Assembly (NCBI GenBank): GCA_020226215.1
Contig: CM035235.1
Span: 74,239,283 to 74,303,282, forward strand
Length of the DNA stretch: 64,000 bases
Direction: 5' to 3'
Source of the DNA: Sindora glabra
Lineage: Eukaryota; Streptophyta; Magnoliopsida; Fabales; Fabaceae
Part shown: positions 24,572 to 35,529 of the stretch, piece after piece
How positions within the stretch are numbered: the stretch's first letter is position 1
How the letters are laid out: the number at the start of each line of letters is the position of its first letter
Program-made: the position numbers and the translations under genes
The notes under the pieces: generated by a model
Database searches by the model: none
Told to the model about the DNA's origin: nothing
The model's input: only the letters and a program-made list of their open reading frames with translations

Positions 24572-25871
24572 TTCTCCCCCACTTCAAATGTCAATACCTT
24601 CATTGACGCCTCAATCTGACACGGCTATAGTCTTTAGCCTACTCCATTGAATTACTCCCTCAACCCTCTCAAAGCTTGTCTCTTTGAGCGTTATAAAATG
24701 TTTCCCCTATCTCGAAGTTGGGTTATCTGTTGCCTCTGCAACATAGTTACTTGGCAAAATGCATCCTTCGCAAAGTCACTTGAAGGGCTACCTTTGTAGT
24801 CACCTTTCAAAGTGTCCCAACACTCTCTAGTACTGCTATCTCACATAACTCTCCTGAACTCGTTACCTCCATAACTTGTTTGACAGGTAGTTGCCTCTGC
24901 AACTGGTGCTCACTACCTCCGCAGATTGCATGATCAGCCACTTCCGCGACTTAAGTGTGTGCCAATTTTATGGCTCATGGCAAATGCTTAGCACTTTGAA
25001 TCACCTATTAATAGGTATCTTGCACTAAATGTCCCTTTTCACCTATACAAGAGACAAGACTTGCGCTGGATCGACACAAAGAAGGCAAACCTTGCTCCTC
25101 AGCCACTCATTTGCATTTTGATCAATTCATTGCACTAGGCAATGCTAATTCACACCCGATTAGATCCTCTGATCCTTTCCGGATCAATGCCCTCTGGCAT
25201 ATCATAGGCCATCACAGCCTACCTTCAGAGTTTGATGCCCACTAACATCGCATTCCTCACGACCACTCCTTAGTTTGCGTCCTCTGATAACTTCATGAGC
25301 ACATCCTCTGATGGCTCCCCCACTTCAACTCGTAAGAGGGGGTTGAGCATAGAGCACCAACCACTCTAGTTCCCAAGCCCTCCGGCTATAATACTCCCCC
25401 AAGCACTTGGATGATCTCTCTAGACCTCCTTGACATGATTTTAGACCACTACCTTTAGAACAATCCACTCATGCCTTCCAATTATGGTCACGCCCACTGG
25501 CACAATCGATGGCTTCACCTTCCAGTTCTACCAAGGCTTCTCCTACTAGATTAGCCGTCAATTCCCTCGTCCCACTAAACGGTGGTTTGTATCCCTCGAT
25601 GCCACTACTATGAATAAGTGCATAACCAATGTCCCGCGCACAACCGATAAGTAAGATAGCCCACTTGGCACAAATGCTTGGGCCTAATGTACCAATCCTC
25701 AATCACCCAGTATGTACCATTCCTTGGCCTACTGGCTTCTCGGGACGATCCAATCTCTTGACTGAGAATGATAGCTTCACACGTACTATATATTAAGGGA
25801 CAAGCTGCATCTAAACCAATTGTGCCTACCCGATCTTGGCCCTCCGGCGCAAATCAAGCTCTGATACCAAA
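24572..25871 (-). other. Internal domain of the non-autonomous element
   Basis: It is richer in G and C than the flanks, with many short phrases of the type cctctgg, cctccgg and cttgcgc. A 77-residue open frame at 25469-25702 on the minus strand is not recognised. No zinc knuckle, DSG/DTG or YVDD motif was seen. Confidence 0.6.
25853..25871 (-). other. Primer-binding site of the non-autonomous element
   Basis: The minus strand reads TTTGGTATCAGAGCTTGAT immediately inside the 5' LTR, the initiator tRNA-Met type also used by the Copia elements in this window. Confidence 0.85.
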
Positions 25872-26603
25872 TGTCACAGGTCGGTGGCTCTCCAGCCTAA
25901 ACCATGGGACGTATGCTTGCCACTCTTAGCCAACATGCCAGCCTTCCAACATTAAACCCTAATTTGGCACATTTGGTAAAGATGGTGGGACTCACAAGTC
26001 CATGAGCCAATATCGTATGTCGCCAAAGTACCCACGCATATCGAACCGCAAGATCCTTCCATACAGGAAGCCTCCGTGCACTATGAACTGTAAGGGACAA
26101 ATAAATAAGGAGAGGGACACTCCGTTCGTTTAGTTTATGCCTCATTACATAACTTTGAGTGTGCAAGGGATGGCCACAAGCCAACACACTCTGTCCCTAG
26201 CTTAGTGTCCAGGTGCCCCACTAGGCCCTTAGAACACTCCACCCCTTTAAAGAGCATTTTGAACAAAAGGTCTCTCATAGGAAGATGACATACTTTTTTC
26301 GAGTCGTCATAAGCCCTTTTCGCCATGCTCTGAGTGTTCATTTGTCACAAAAACTAACCAACATGAAGATAAAAATGCTAGGATTCCAAATATGGGCTCC
26401 TTGAACCCCACTAGATTCTCAAACCTTCCAAAATGATTAAAATACTCCCAAACTTGGGAAAATCGAAAAAAATAGTACACAAGTCAGATTGATCTCAAAT
26501 TTCAACCACAGGACCCTCATAATATGTTGGATTTTTTCACTAAGTCTTATCTCAACCCAAGTATGTTTGCCTATTAAACTATCACAACTGCCAACTTATA
26601 ACA
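25872..26603 (-). repeat. 5' LTR of the non-autonomous element
   Basis: It is paired with 23839-24571. It starts TGTCACAGGTCGG and ends CAACTTATAACA, with more changes at its end than the other copy. Confidence 0.88.
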
Positions 26604-27695
26604 ATAGTCATAATATATATATATAACCCTTTACATGTCAATTACATTTTGGACCCCTTCAATATGTTTCTCTTGAAGACTGCGAGCAAAGGCTCTTCTA
26701 TGATAAGGGTACTTAATTTCACAGGTTATGGTCTTGGAGAATTAGACTCAAACAAACGAAGCAGCACTATCTCTGATCAAACCCATTGTTTATTAATTAT
26801 TGGATTGAATTTAAACGATTGAACTGCAAAATTGGCGACTTTTTTCTTAATTTCTTTTAGGAAGAAGTAAGGAAAGGTGCGTGGAATTAAAGCTGCAACC
26901 AATAATCTCCCTTTACTCTTCTATAACTGCCTAAAATATGATTTCTGAATAATGACCCAATGTTGACTCCATCTTTTGATTACATTAACTTAATGTTATA
27001 TTGTTTATAAAATTTACACTCTTTTAAGACTAATTATTGTATTTCGTCTGATTTGATAGAAACTGATGTTGTTGTCTTGAAAAATTAAAACTAATTTGAT
27101 CATGTTACTAATATGGGTTTTTAAGAATTGAATGCTAATATAATTTTAGGAATTTGATGAATATGTTGATTTTCTCATCCAGTAATTGTACAGGATAATT
27201 GAGTCTGCTATAAATCAGTAATTAGTAATTATGAATAAAGTATGGAAATAATTGATTGCTCGTATATTCAATGGAAGACTAGGGTTTTGCATAATTCAGC
27301 AACTACAAAAAAGGATGAATCCTTTGTGTAAGAATCATGGCCCAGGTGTAGTTGCACACGTTACGTTAGATTTATTGTTGTTGATTTGCTCATCATAAGC
27401 TCCAAAGACAACAATATCTATGAAATAGTTCCCAACTTATAGTATAACATTTATTGAAACAAACAAACAACGTACAAAGCTAATTGAACGCAAATAATAT
27501 TAAGAATTAACAAGTTACAGAAGAAATCAAAGCATCCTATATAAAGTGGCTTCCATTTCCCTCCAATGTTCACCACTGCTGCTGCATGTCCGACGGCAAA
27601 ACAGAAGGACCAATTCATGTATGGGAGTTTGGAGTACATATATAAACCGATAGTGGATGGTTTGATATAAAAGAATATGATTTCTAAGACAATAC
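26604..27695. other. Intergenic, downstream of the group B gene at 27.8 kb
   Basis: No separate gene is supported. The piece 27535-27575 (tggcttccatttccct) matches the downstream regions of the other group B copies at 37610 and 52505, so 3' flanks were duplicated with the genes. If the donor at 27690-27695 is used, an intron starts here. Confidence 0.45.
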
Positions 27696-27726
27696 CTCTT
27701 GTAAATATATTAATAAGGGGTGATGA

Positions 27727-27879
27727 TTAATTGGGTTTCTTCCTGGAAAAGATCTTCTGAATGGTTGGAAGTTGAGAGGAGGAAGAGCTGTTGGAAGTGG
27801 TTTTGGTTTGAGTTTGAGAGGAAGGCTGAGAAATAGGGCACAGAACATTCTTAATGTTTATGGTTTTGGAAGAACTCAT
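27727..27879 (-). CDS. Group B Ser-rich short peptide, 50 residues
   Basis: The peptide opens MSSSKTINIKNVLCPISQPS, has a Ser/Thr/Gln linker with five Ser in a row, and ends QLPTIQKIFSRKKPN. The N-terminal block (INIK.VLCP) and C-terminal block (PTIQKIFSRK) match the copies at 52.9, 57.3 and 60.2 kb, while the linker differs by whole codons, a pattern expected of a real reading frame. No signal peptide is seen; the tail is basic. A TATAAATA box lies 91-98 bases before the ATG. GAG|GTATTG, a donor-like site, lies 31 bases after the stop. The product is unknown. A non-secreted peptide precursor is one possibility, by inference only. Confidence 0.65.
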   Translation of the reverse strand: MSSSKTINIKNVLCPISQPSSQTQTKTTSNSSSSSQLPTIQKIFSRKKPN

Positions 27880-27969
27880 TTTGCAGCTTCAAATGAATCA
27901 AATGGAATGATGAGTTTGTGAAATGTGAATCTTCTTGCTTTGGATGAATGATGAGTTGATGAATCCATA

Positions 27970-27977
27970 TATTTATA
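27970..27977 (-). promoter_or_regulatory. TATA box of the group B gene at 27.8 kb
   Basis: TATAAATA on the minus strand, 91 bases before the ATG, in a context (gatagtaatttacaa and gcttgagga to its right) shared with the 43.0 and 53.0 kb copies. Confidence 0.65.
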
Positions 27978-28139
27978 GATAGGAAATCAAGAAAGAAAGG
28001 AAAAATAAGAGGAAATTACGGTGGGAATTGGATAGTAATTTACAAGGCTTGAGGAGCAAGCATATCATACGCAGCACCAGCAGATATAATCCCCGCGGTT
28101 GATGAGATGAAATCATCAAACTCCAAATCCACACCTTCC

Positions 28140-28300
28140 AGCAAAGACCGATGTAAAACGGCATCGTCTTGCTTATTAACCAACCGTTTTAGACGCCATT
28201 TCTACACCTTCCTTCTCTATTGCCCTATGATAAGAAGTAAAATAATATTGAAACGTGCCTTCTCATAAACTTCTCTCTTGACTTCGATTATTCAACAGAT
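28140..28300. repeat. Group B upstream module
   Basis: The phrase acggcatcgtcttgcttattaacc and the following caccttcc match 16390, 43240 and 53320. It lies about 270 bases upstream of the 27.8 kb ATG. Confidence 0.55.
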
Positions 28301-30250
28301 ATACTTATATATATTTTTAGATGAAGTATTGAACTTCATGATTTTTTGCCCAGTCTTAATTACAAGAAGCTGAAAAATTACTGGAAATAACTAATCTTTA
28401 TTTGGAATAATCAAAACTTAGATTAATTGTTTTTAAAAAAGGGGTAATAATTAAATGCATTTTATAACAAAATATTGAATTTGGCCCCTTTGACAGAATG
28501 CACTTTAGAAAGTAAAATACTAAATCACAACCTTTGATGTTACTATCAAAAGTTAAGGATTTGAAAAATAATAACAACTTAAAAAAACAATTTTTTAAAT
28601 TTGTAACTTCCCATCAAGAAATATGATGCTTACTTTAGGTTCTAAAGTACATCTATCACTTTCTTGCCATATAAAAATATTTGTTTAAAACTGTTAATTC
28701 TCACTGTATACGTGAGACTAATAATTGTTTGAATAAGAGAATAAAAGGCCGTCATTATGAAAAATAAAGTAAAAAAAAGGGATTCTTTATTTTTTCGCTT
28801 TAATAATAAATTGCATATCAAATTGTCTCAAACTAGAAAAATTAATTATGGGAATAGTTAAAGATAAAATTTTAGGTGAATCTACTCTACGGATTTCTGT
28901 AGTTTACACTAATTTTTAAATTTACAACCGATATCTCATGCACTAATAATTAGCAAAGACGACTAGTACATTTACATTTAAAGTGAATCCATACCTTAAG
29001 TTCTCTTTTGAATTAAATTTATGTTTGCATATGCTTACTACTGACCTAGCCAAGTGTGTCATTATATCAGATTATCCTTGTCAGTCTAATTTCATGGGAG
29101 AAATAGCAGCTCAGTTCCAAATTTTAGAGAAATATATAAAGGATGGCATTTGTGATTATTTCCCAACAAATATCACGTAAGAAGACTTTACTAATTAAGA
29201 AACCATGAAAGTTAGAAAAATGTCAACTTTACAAATTAAAGTAATAGGATCCGTGAGTGATCGATCCTTGATTTCACTAGCTAGGAATTATACACTGAAT
29301 TTGATTAGAAATAGGAGCCGAATATCTCATAAAAGATCTCGACCAAATTTGTCCAATTTTTTTATATAATATGTATATATATATATATATATGAATATTT
29401 ATCTGTCTCGTTATATCACAAGTTTCCAAGTGATATATGAAAATTAAGACCCTCAACTTTAATGAAAGTCTCCTTTTTTTTTTATGCAATGTAAGCTTCC
29501 TAACTATCAGTACCGTTTTGTAGGAAGAAAAACATACGAGTATTGCATCATAAATAATTAATATTACGCTTATTCATAACAATTGAAAATAACAACTACA
29601 GCATGAGACAAACACAAACACACGCTATGGCTACTTTTTATCTCCAAATCACGATAAACCAAAATACCCATAAACTGTAAGACACGATTACAATTAAAAG
29701 TGTAAAAGAAATCTCCTTTCAACATTATTCGCCCCACATTTCCATGCACAGCTACCACAATCTGCACCACAAGCAAATCCATGCACTCATCAGCAAAACA
29801 CAAAGGTACGTACAAGATTTTAAATTGTGCATTGCAATTTAAATATTGCATGCAATATTATTGCTGGACCATAATGTAACTGCAATTTTCTATTGTAATG
29901 AACATGTTTTCTCTCTTCACAATTTTAGTAGTCACAGCAAAATCACAACCATAAACCCAAACACAATTTAAAACCATGAATACGTGATAACATGCACAGC
30001 CAAAAGAATAAGATTTATGAAAACAAACTAAACCATAAATATGGTTTATATATATGGTTTTCAATTCCCAATATTATGCAAATGATATTATAACTTCGCA
30101 TTCACAACAACAATTGGAATTGTAATTAGCAAAAGTTGTATTTCTAGGTAGTTTTGTTTACTATCTATGTAGTGCAAAATATGCGCGATCAATCAATGCT
30201 GATCGTAATCACAATTTAAAATAGGGAAAAAGGCATTTCTAACACAATGC
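28301..30250. other. Intergenic, downstream of the group A gene at 30.4 kb
   Basis: The stretch is AT-rich with no supported gene. The piece 30080-30230 (cacaacaacaattgg, gcgcgatcaatc, gtaatcacaatttaaaa) resembles downstream regions at 38040-38080, 52660-52800 and 59270-59420, so it belongs to the duplicated unit. Open frames at 29570-30064 are not conserved. Confidence 0.45.
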
Positions 30251-30284
30251 TTTTCCATACCTAGAAATATAAGGAAGACATTTA

Positions 30285-30581
30285 TTAGTTGGACCTAGTA
30301 TAGTAACCAAGAAGTCGTCCAGAAGAGTTATAAATTGGAATTTGATCAGCTGCCGGAGTGCCGGTGTTTGAGGCGGGACTACGGTAGCCAATAACATTTC
30401 CAGCAGCAGCAGAGTTATAGATTGGGAAGCTCGAAGAATTCGATGTTGAAACATCATAATATCCAATAAGATTTCTTGTAGAGCCATAGACTGCAACCCG
30501 ATTACTTGATGAGGAATTTCTTTCCTCAGAACTGTTTCTGTCTGCATAAGAAAGAACGCCAATAGTGAGATTTCTGGACAT
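30285..30581 (-). CDS. Group A short protein, 98 residues, three GY repeats
   Basis: The protein opens MSRNLTIGVLSYADRNSSEE and has a Ser/Asn-rich stretch at 16-27. Three repeats follow: VAVYGSTRNLIGYY (29-42), FPIYNSAAAGNVIGY (52-66) and IPIYNSSGRLLGYY (81-94), with Ser/Ala/Thr-rich spacers, ending TRSN. The unit is roughly hydrophobic-P/V-(V/I)Y-(N/G)S-x4-(L/V)(I/L)GY. The 21.5 kb gene keeps the SEER stretch and one unit. No signal peptide is seen. TATAAATA lies 68-75 bases before the ATG. TAG|GTATGG, a donor-like site, lies 24 bases after the stop. I do not recognise the family. Repeats of this size suggest a binding or self-assembling role, but that is inference. Confidence 0.68.
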   Translation of the reverse strand: MSRNLTIGVLSYADRNSSEERNSSSSNRVAVYGSTRNLIGYYDVSTSNSSSFPIYNSAAAGNVIGYRSPASNTGTPAADQIPIYNSSGRLLGYYTRSN

Positions 30582-30648
30582 TTTGATAATTTTTTTTATC
30601 AGATTGATAAATATTGTGAATGAATAGTTATTTGTTTCTTAAACCATC

Positions 30649-30656
30649 TATTTATA
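30649..30656 (-). promoter_or_regulatory. TATA box of the group A gene at 30.4 kb
   Basis: TATAAATA on the minus strand, 68 bases before the ATG. Confidence 0.65.
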
Positions 30657-30829
30657 GTACTTACTGACCAGTAATTTGTTTCTTACCTATGAAAATTTCG
30701 AGAAATTTAGAGTGACACAATGCAAATATTCCAGGGAAATGCACTATGAAATTCTCTATCAAACACGGTTCAGCTTTGAAGATGAAGCGGGTATTATGTT
30801 TTTTTAATGCGTTATATATTTTATAAATT

Positions 30830-31130
30830 TACAAAATTAATTATTTTGTCCCTAAAGTTATAAGGTACTAATAAAATAATTTCTAAATTATATAAAGTTA
30901 TGATTTCACCCCTAAATGATAATTCGTACTACAATTTTATTTCTCTATACAAATAATTTCATTTTAAATTATTATACGAAGGGATGAAATTATGTATATG
31001 AATTATTATTTGAAAATAAAAATATAATTTTATATAATTTGGTGACAATATTATCAACATGTGATAATTCCAAAATTGAAATTGTTAATTTTGTCTTATG
31101 CATGTGTTATTAATGGAAGGAAAATATTAT
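30830..31130. repeat. Possible MITE-like inverted repeat upstream of the 30.4 kb gene
   Basis: The left arm holds taaattatataaagttatga and aatgataattcgtac; the right arm, reversed, holds caaattatataaaattatat and aataataattcatatac. The arms are imperfect and the ends unclear. It lies between the TATA box and the conserved upstream module. Confidence 0.4.
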
Positions 31131-31154
31131 CGTAGAATATATTAAAATGGACAT

Positions 31155-31420
31155 TTCAAATTTTGAAAATTTTCCATGGTCGACATTTGCATGACAATTG
31201 AAATTGTGAAAGTTTTCAATTGTTAAAGAAACTTATATCTGTGAAATTTCAGAAGATGTTACTGAGAAACGTTTTGTTTCATGTCTTTGTTAATTAACTC
31301 GTACATGCAAGCATGGTAGAGATTAGCTAATTTTCTTGTAGAGCTGCACCAAAGTTTGATAAAATTTTCAGAGATCCGCGGATGTATTGTAATTACATCC
31401 CTCAATTTTAATAATAGTTT
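31155..31420. repeat. Group A upstream module, copy 3
   Basis: It matches 23040-23270 and, less closely, 21840-22010 and 34978-35215. Landmarks are gaaagttttcaattgttaa, ttcagaagatgttactgag, cttgtagagctgcaccaaagttt. It lies about 600 bases upstream of the 30.4 kb gene. Confidence 0.65.
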
Positions 31421-31491
31421 CACTTTCATGAAAGGATCTGATTAGGTTTCTTTTATCATTTTTATTAAACAATGCTTTGAATTTAAATTTA

Positions 31492-32000
31492 GGCTTAAAT
31501 TAAATTTTTCTCTTCTAAAATATAAATTATATAATTTTAATCCCTTGATTTAAAATAATTTATTTTGGTCTTTAAATATTAAATTAGTATAGTATTGGTT
31601 CTCCTATTCAATTTTTGTTAATTTTTATTAATTTCTATCAACTCCTACAAATATTCATTGTATTATTTTTCAGATAAATTACATTTTTTTTAATTTTATA
31701 GAGAATTAACTCTCAAAGTGATTCAATTTTTTATATATAATTCATTGATTTTGTTCAAAATTTTTAAAATATAAGCAAAAATTTCTATTCATGCTTACAT
31801 AGAAGTCGTTCTAAACCCTAAGTTAACACAGTAGAAGCATTAGGTAAAAATGGTTTTGTAGAATAAGAAATTGATGAAAATTAAACAAAATGATTAAAAT
31901 TGCACTAATTTAATATTTAGATATTAAAATAAATTATTTCAAAATAGAAGACTAAAATGGTACAATTTATATTTTAAGGGACCATAATTTGATTTAAGCC
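31492..32000. mobile_element. Mutator-type MITE with perfect 9-base target duplication
   Basis: The element is 509 bases with terminal inverted repeats of about 100 bases: ggcttaaattaaatt at the left and, reversed, ggcttaaatcaaatt at the right, continuing through aaaatataaatt and aaatattaaattagt. It is flanked on both sides by ttaaattta (31483-31491 and 32001-32009). Long inverted repeats with a 9-base duplication are the hallmark of Mutator-like elements. There is no transposase. Confidence 0.85.
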
Positions 32001-32339
32001 TTAAATTTAAGATACCTGAGGTCGGGGATAAAACTTTGAACGTTGAGCTCCGAAGAAAAACACAATTAAGGTATCTTAGTTTAGTAATTAAGTTGCACTC
32101 AAATTATTATTTTATAATTTAAATTGTTATAAGTGCTAAGATCTCAACAAAATAAACCGTGTGATTAAAAAATTAATTACAGAAAGTGATTTGTTTACAA
32201 TGATTTTTTTGGGTCTCCATGACTTAGTTTACGTTAATATTATAAGGTAAACTACATTCTATATCATATGGTAAATGCATCGTAAATCAATATGCTGTCA
32301 TTTGCCCTTGGTATACGGTTTCTCCTCTAACTTGTCACA

Positions 32340-32750
32340 AAAATGAAATTAGTTAAACCCTTTTCGAAGTTAATTAGCGCAACTAATTAAAGACAGCCAT
32401 GTGGGTCAGAATAAATAAGACAAATGGATTTTTTTTTTTGTTTCCCTTAGACTGTGTCTGTGAGAAGTTCAGGCTTTCTCAAAATTGAGCGTTTTTTTAT
32501 CGTTGTATTGTCTTTTTTATTGAATTTCATATTTTTATTTAATTTATTTACTTTAAAATAAAAAAAAGATAATTTAGCAATAAAAACGTTCGCTCAATCT
32601 TAATAGTTTAAACTTCCTGTAAAATTACCGAAAAACAAATTACTAGAAAAGAAAGGTCTGCATTCAAGGGTCAGGGTTCCAAATTAAGACTTTGGCTTTG
32701 TGGAAAAGACAATGAAATTCACCGGCAGCCATAAGTTTCAATTAACCAGA
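32340..32750. repeat. Second upstream module, copy 2
   Basis: The phrases cccttttcgaagttaat, gacagccatgtgggtcag, aaataagacaaatgga, then gtctgcattcaagggtcagg and accggcagccataagtttca match the modules at 23455, 36120 and 51015. Confidence 0.6.
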
Positions 32751-32931
32751 CATACTTTGTCCAACATATAGCGACAAACAATAAATTAATCCGTAATCCT
32801 TCAGAAAATACCAAGTAAAAACTTGATCATACTCATTTCAATATCCTTACCGAATTTAATGCTAGTCAAGAAGATCTTTGTTAGATTAAAATAATAGTAA
32901 TTTAAACTCTCCTATTATGTATAAAAAAATT

Positions 32932-33740
32932 TACTTTCTCCGTCTCTTATTATTTGTTGCATTTTTTTAAAATTTTTATTCTTTTTTATGTCATTTTAAA
33001 AATTCAATAAAACATTAAATATACTCCTTTCATTTTCTTAACTGATATTTTGGAGGAAAATTTTTATTCCTTTGTGTCATTTATGAAATCAATGGAGCAT
33101 AATTTTTTTCTTCCAAGTTTAACCTTGTTATCCCCGCTAAATACTCAACCACATCATTAATGTGGCACTCTGTCCTAAGCAGTGGTCATCAAAGAGTCCA
33201 AGAAAACGAAGAGTATTAAAATGAATTACTACCTTTGAGAGAGAGAGAGAGTATTAATGTGGAGAGAGAATTGATAAAGTGATCAAATTTGGAGTATTTT
33301 AATGCAAGGGTGATTTAGTAAAAAGAATGCAAAATTTCCTCTAATTTGGGCTATTTAATTGTCTTTTTAATACGTGTGCATTAATATTAAAAGTCAGTTA
33401 AATAGGAATGGAGGCAAATTTTTTTCAAATTTTATTCTTCTTTTTCATTGAAAAATATTTCATTATTTGACACTTTTATCTTGAAATATCTCAATAAATT
33501 TATTTCATTTTTTTCTTCATTTTCAACCATATTAGAATTTATTTATGAAATGAGAGAGAGAGAGATTTATGTGTGTATTTAAGTTTGATCACAAATTTTA
33601 AGTAACAAGAAAAATATAAATGAAGTAAATTTTGATATTGAATTAAAAGATAATGTTGGAAAATCTACTAAAAATAAATTACTTTCTTAATCCTTGTAAA
33701 ATTAGTTAAATGGTACAAATGATAAGGAATAGAGAGAGTA
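32932..33740. mobile_element. MITE-like element (outer), TA ends
   Basis: The left end tactttctccgtctcttatt mirrors the right end, which reversed reads tactctctctattccttatc, followed on both sides by a .atttgt..catt stretch. This CTCC.TC..T.C type of end is common for plant Tc1/mariner-like MITEs. A second element is nested inside it. Confidence 0.55.
33022..33415. mobile_element. MITE-like element (inner, nested)
   Basis: The left end tactcctttcattttcttaa followed by ctgatatttt mirrors the right end, which reversed reads tgcctccattcctatttaac followed by tgacttttaat. It lies wholly within the outer element. It contains the (ga)n run at 33237-33252. Confidence 0.55.
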
Positions 33741-34137
33741 TTTATTTTTACCTTTTCAAAGTCACAACTCCATCTCCTGCCCGATCAATTCACCCTCCTA
33801 TTTATTTCTCCCTTAATTCTTTTGGTGTAAGACATAGTTCTTCGTACAAGGAGTATATAATAATTTCTCATAGTAGGGTAAGTTTATTAATGTATAATTA
33901 AACATTACTTAGAAGGCTTTGATACCTGAATGTCAAAGGTTGAGGAAATTGAAGTGTTATTATGAAAATAACGACCTTAAAAATAAATTAATCAGAAGGT
34001 AGAGACATTACAACGTACGCCAATCTCTTCTATTGATAGTTTCCTTCGAAGACTGCGAGGGCTGATCATGCATGTATGTTGACCTGCTGAATTGCACGTA
34101 AATTAAATAAGTCCATCTTTAGAAGATCTAGTTTAGA

Positions 34138-34300
34138 CTAAAGAAAAAGAAACTCATAGGGAATCATCTCACAAAAAGATTCTCGGGCCGGAAGAATTTG
34201 AAACACCAAAGGGCAAAACGCTTTATGAAACGTTTCTCTTTGCATAAGAAAACCTATTGTGACAGGGGAAGCATTTCTTTGGGAACAATCTTCAATTTGA
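34138..34300 (-). pseudogene. Group A relic
   Basis: Minus-strand reading gives PVTIGFLMQRETFHK where the 30.4 kb gene has NLTIGVLSYADRNSS. At the DNA level tttctctttgcataagaaaacctattgtga matches tttctgtctgcataagaaagaacgccaatagtga. The repeats downstream are not recognisable. A group A upstream module lies to the right at 34978, as expected for a decayed unit. Confidence 0.4.
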
Positions 34301-34379
34301 ATATAAGGTAACAAGAAGCGTTTCACAAAGCGCTCCTTAGAGCTATTCTAAAGAGGGGAAGTGCGTTGCGAAACGATTC

Positions 34380-34790
34380 GTCCATCCAGATTTGTACTTT
34401 TGATTAAAACCTATTTTGAAAAACTTTTTAAAACATTTATTTGATTATTTTAAAATCTTTGAATATTTTCAAGCATAATATTTTGTGAAGATGATTTTAA
34501 CATGCAGAACCAATTCCTTTTGTCCCAATTTTGGTACCACCTCATAAAAACATGTTTTAACACAAATTTTGATTTTTTTAAACGCATTGTCTTCAATTTT
34601 AAGTTGAACCCTTAAATCTAACTTTTTCTAGGTCCAATGCAATAAGTATTCTTGAAATACGTTTAAATAAATTAAAATGATTTATTATTATCACGATTGA
34701 TATTTAAACGATGCTAAGGTTAACAATAACTTCACGCTTTCATTTCAATATTCGGAACTGAAACTATCAAAATCTTGAATTAACGGTCAT
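34380..34790. repeat. Direct repeat of 15985-16375
   Basis: About 390 bases match in the same orientation, from ccagatttgtacttttgatt to ttcacgctttcatttcaata. No gene is inside. Confidence 0.75.
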
Positions 34791-34895
34791 AGTTCACCCT
34801 ACTTACTTATGTTTTAATTTCAACCCTGCAATTTTCAATTTAACGGTCATAATTCGCTCTACTTATTTTGATATAAAAATATTTTGATATATACA

Positions 34896-34901
<6 letters not shown>

Positions 34902-34974
<73 letters not shown>
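34902..34974. repeat. (AT)n microsatellite
   Basis: An uninterrupted run of about 73 bases lying directly beside the group A upstream module at 34978. Confidence 0.97.
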
Positions 34975-34977
<3 letters not shown>

Positions 34978-35215
34978 TGGCAGTGCAAATTGTCAAAGGT
35001 CTCAGCGGTTAAGGAAAGTTGTTTCATTTGCCAGATAGGTAATGTATATGATATATGATATTACTGACGACTTCACTGAACTTTGCTCTGAAATCGTTAC
35101 GATTTTTTGTTTCATGTTCTTACATTGGCTGAGAGATTGATTAAATAGCTAAATTTCTTGCGAAATTGCACCAAAATTTGATCGTTTCTTCTGTCATCAG
35201 ATAGCTTTTGGATGA
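34978..35215. repeat. Group A upstream module, copy 4
   Basis: Landmarks are caaaggtctcagcggttaagg, gttgtttcatttgccag, ttactgacgacttcactgaa, ttttttgtttcatgttctta and gaaattgcaccaaaatttgat. It matches 21840-22010 best. Confidence 0.65.
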
Positions 35216-35235
35216 AAAAAATTATTTTACTAATC

Positions 35236-35267
<32 letters not shown>

Positions 35268-35529
35268 TAATAAAAATATTTATGTAATTTTAATGAAAAT
35301 TTTTAATTTAAAATATTTAAGTCAATTTTATTTATTTATTTATTTATTTATCATTTTCACAATAAATACACTTATTAAATGAAATAGATAGTAGAGATAA
35401 AAAATTAATTGTAATACTATTTATTATTTTATTATCTTCAAACTTGTTGTATAATTTTTTCATCTAATTGAAAGAATGAAAATTATTAACCTCAATATAT
35501 TAATGAGGATTGCTTGGTAATATTATTTT

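Larger units (their letters stand above)
23839..26603 (-). mobile_element. Non-autonomous LTR retrotransposon
   Basis: Two direct repeats of about 733 bases, 23839-24571 and 25872-26603, begin TGTCAC; the first ends GTGACA, an inverted 6-base tip. Next to the right LTR the minus strand reads TTTGGTATCAGAGCTTG, an initiator tRNA-Met primer-binding site. Next to the left LTR it reads GAAGTGGGGGAGAAT, a polypurine tract. The 1.3 kb interior (24572-25871) has no gag, protease, integrase or RT that I can recognise, so it must be moved by enzymes of other elements. Flanks caaag and atagt do not match as a target duplication. Confidence 0.85.

Noticed and set aside
25469..25702. 77-residue frame inside the non-autonomous LTR element
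   Set aside because: I see no known domain; the interior is less AT-rich, so longer chance frames are expected.
23927..26341. Pairs of similar frames at 23927/25897 and 24112/26135
   Set aside because: They are similar only because both lie in the two LTRs of one element.
29570..30064. Two minus-strand frames of 93 and 68 residues
   Set aside because: No repeats, paralogs or promoter context; composition like the surroundings.
30239..30562. 107-residue frame overlapping the 98-residue group A gene
   Set aside because: It is the same DNA in another frame. Only the 98-residue frame shows internal repeats, a paralog at 21.5 kb and a TATA box at a sensible distance.
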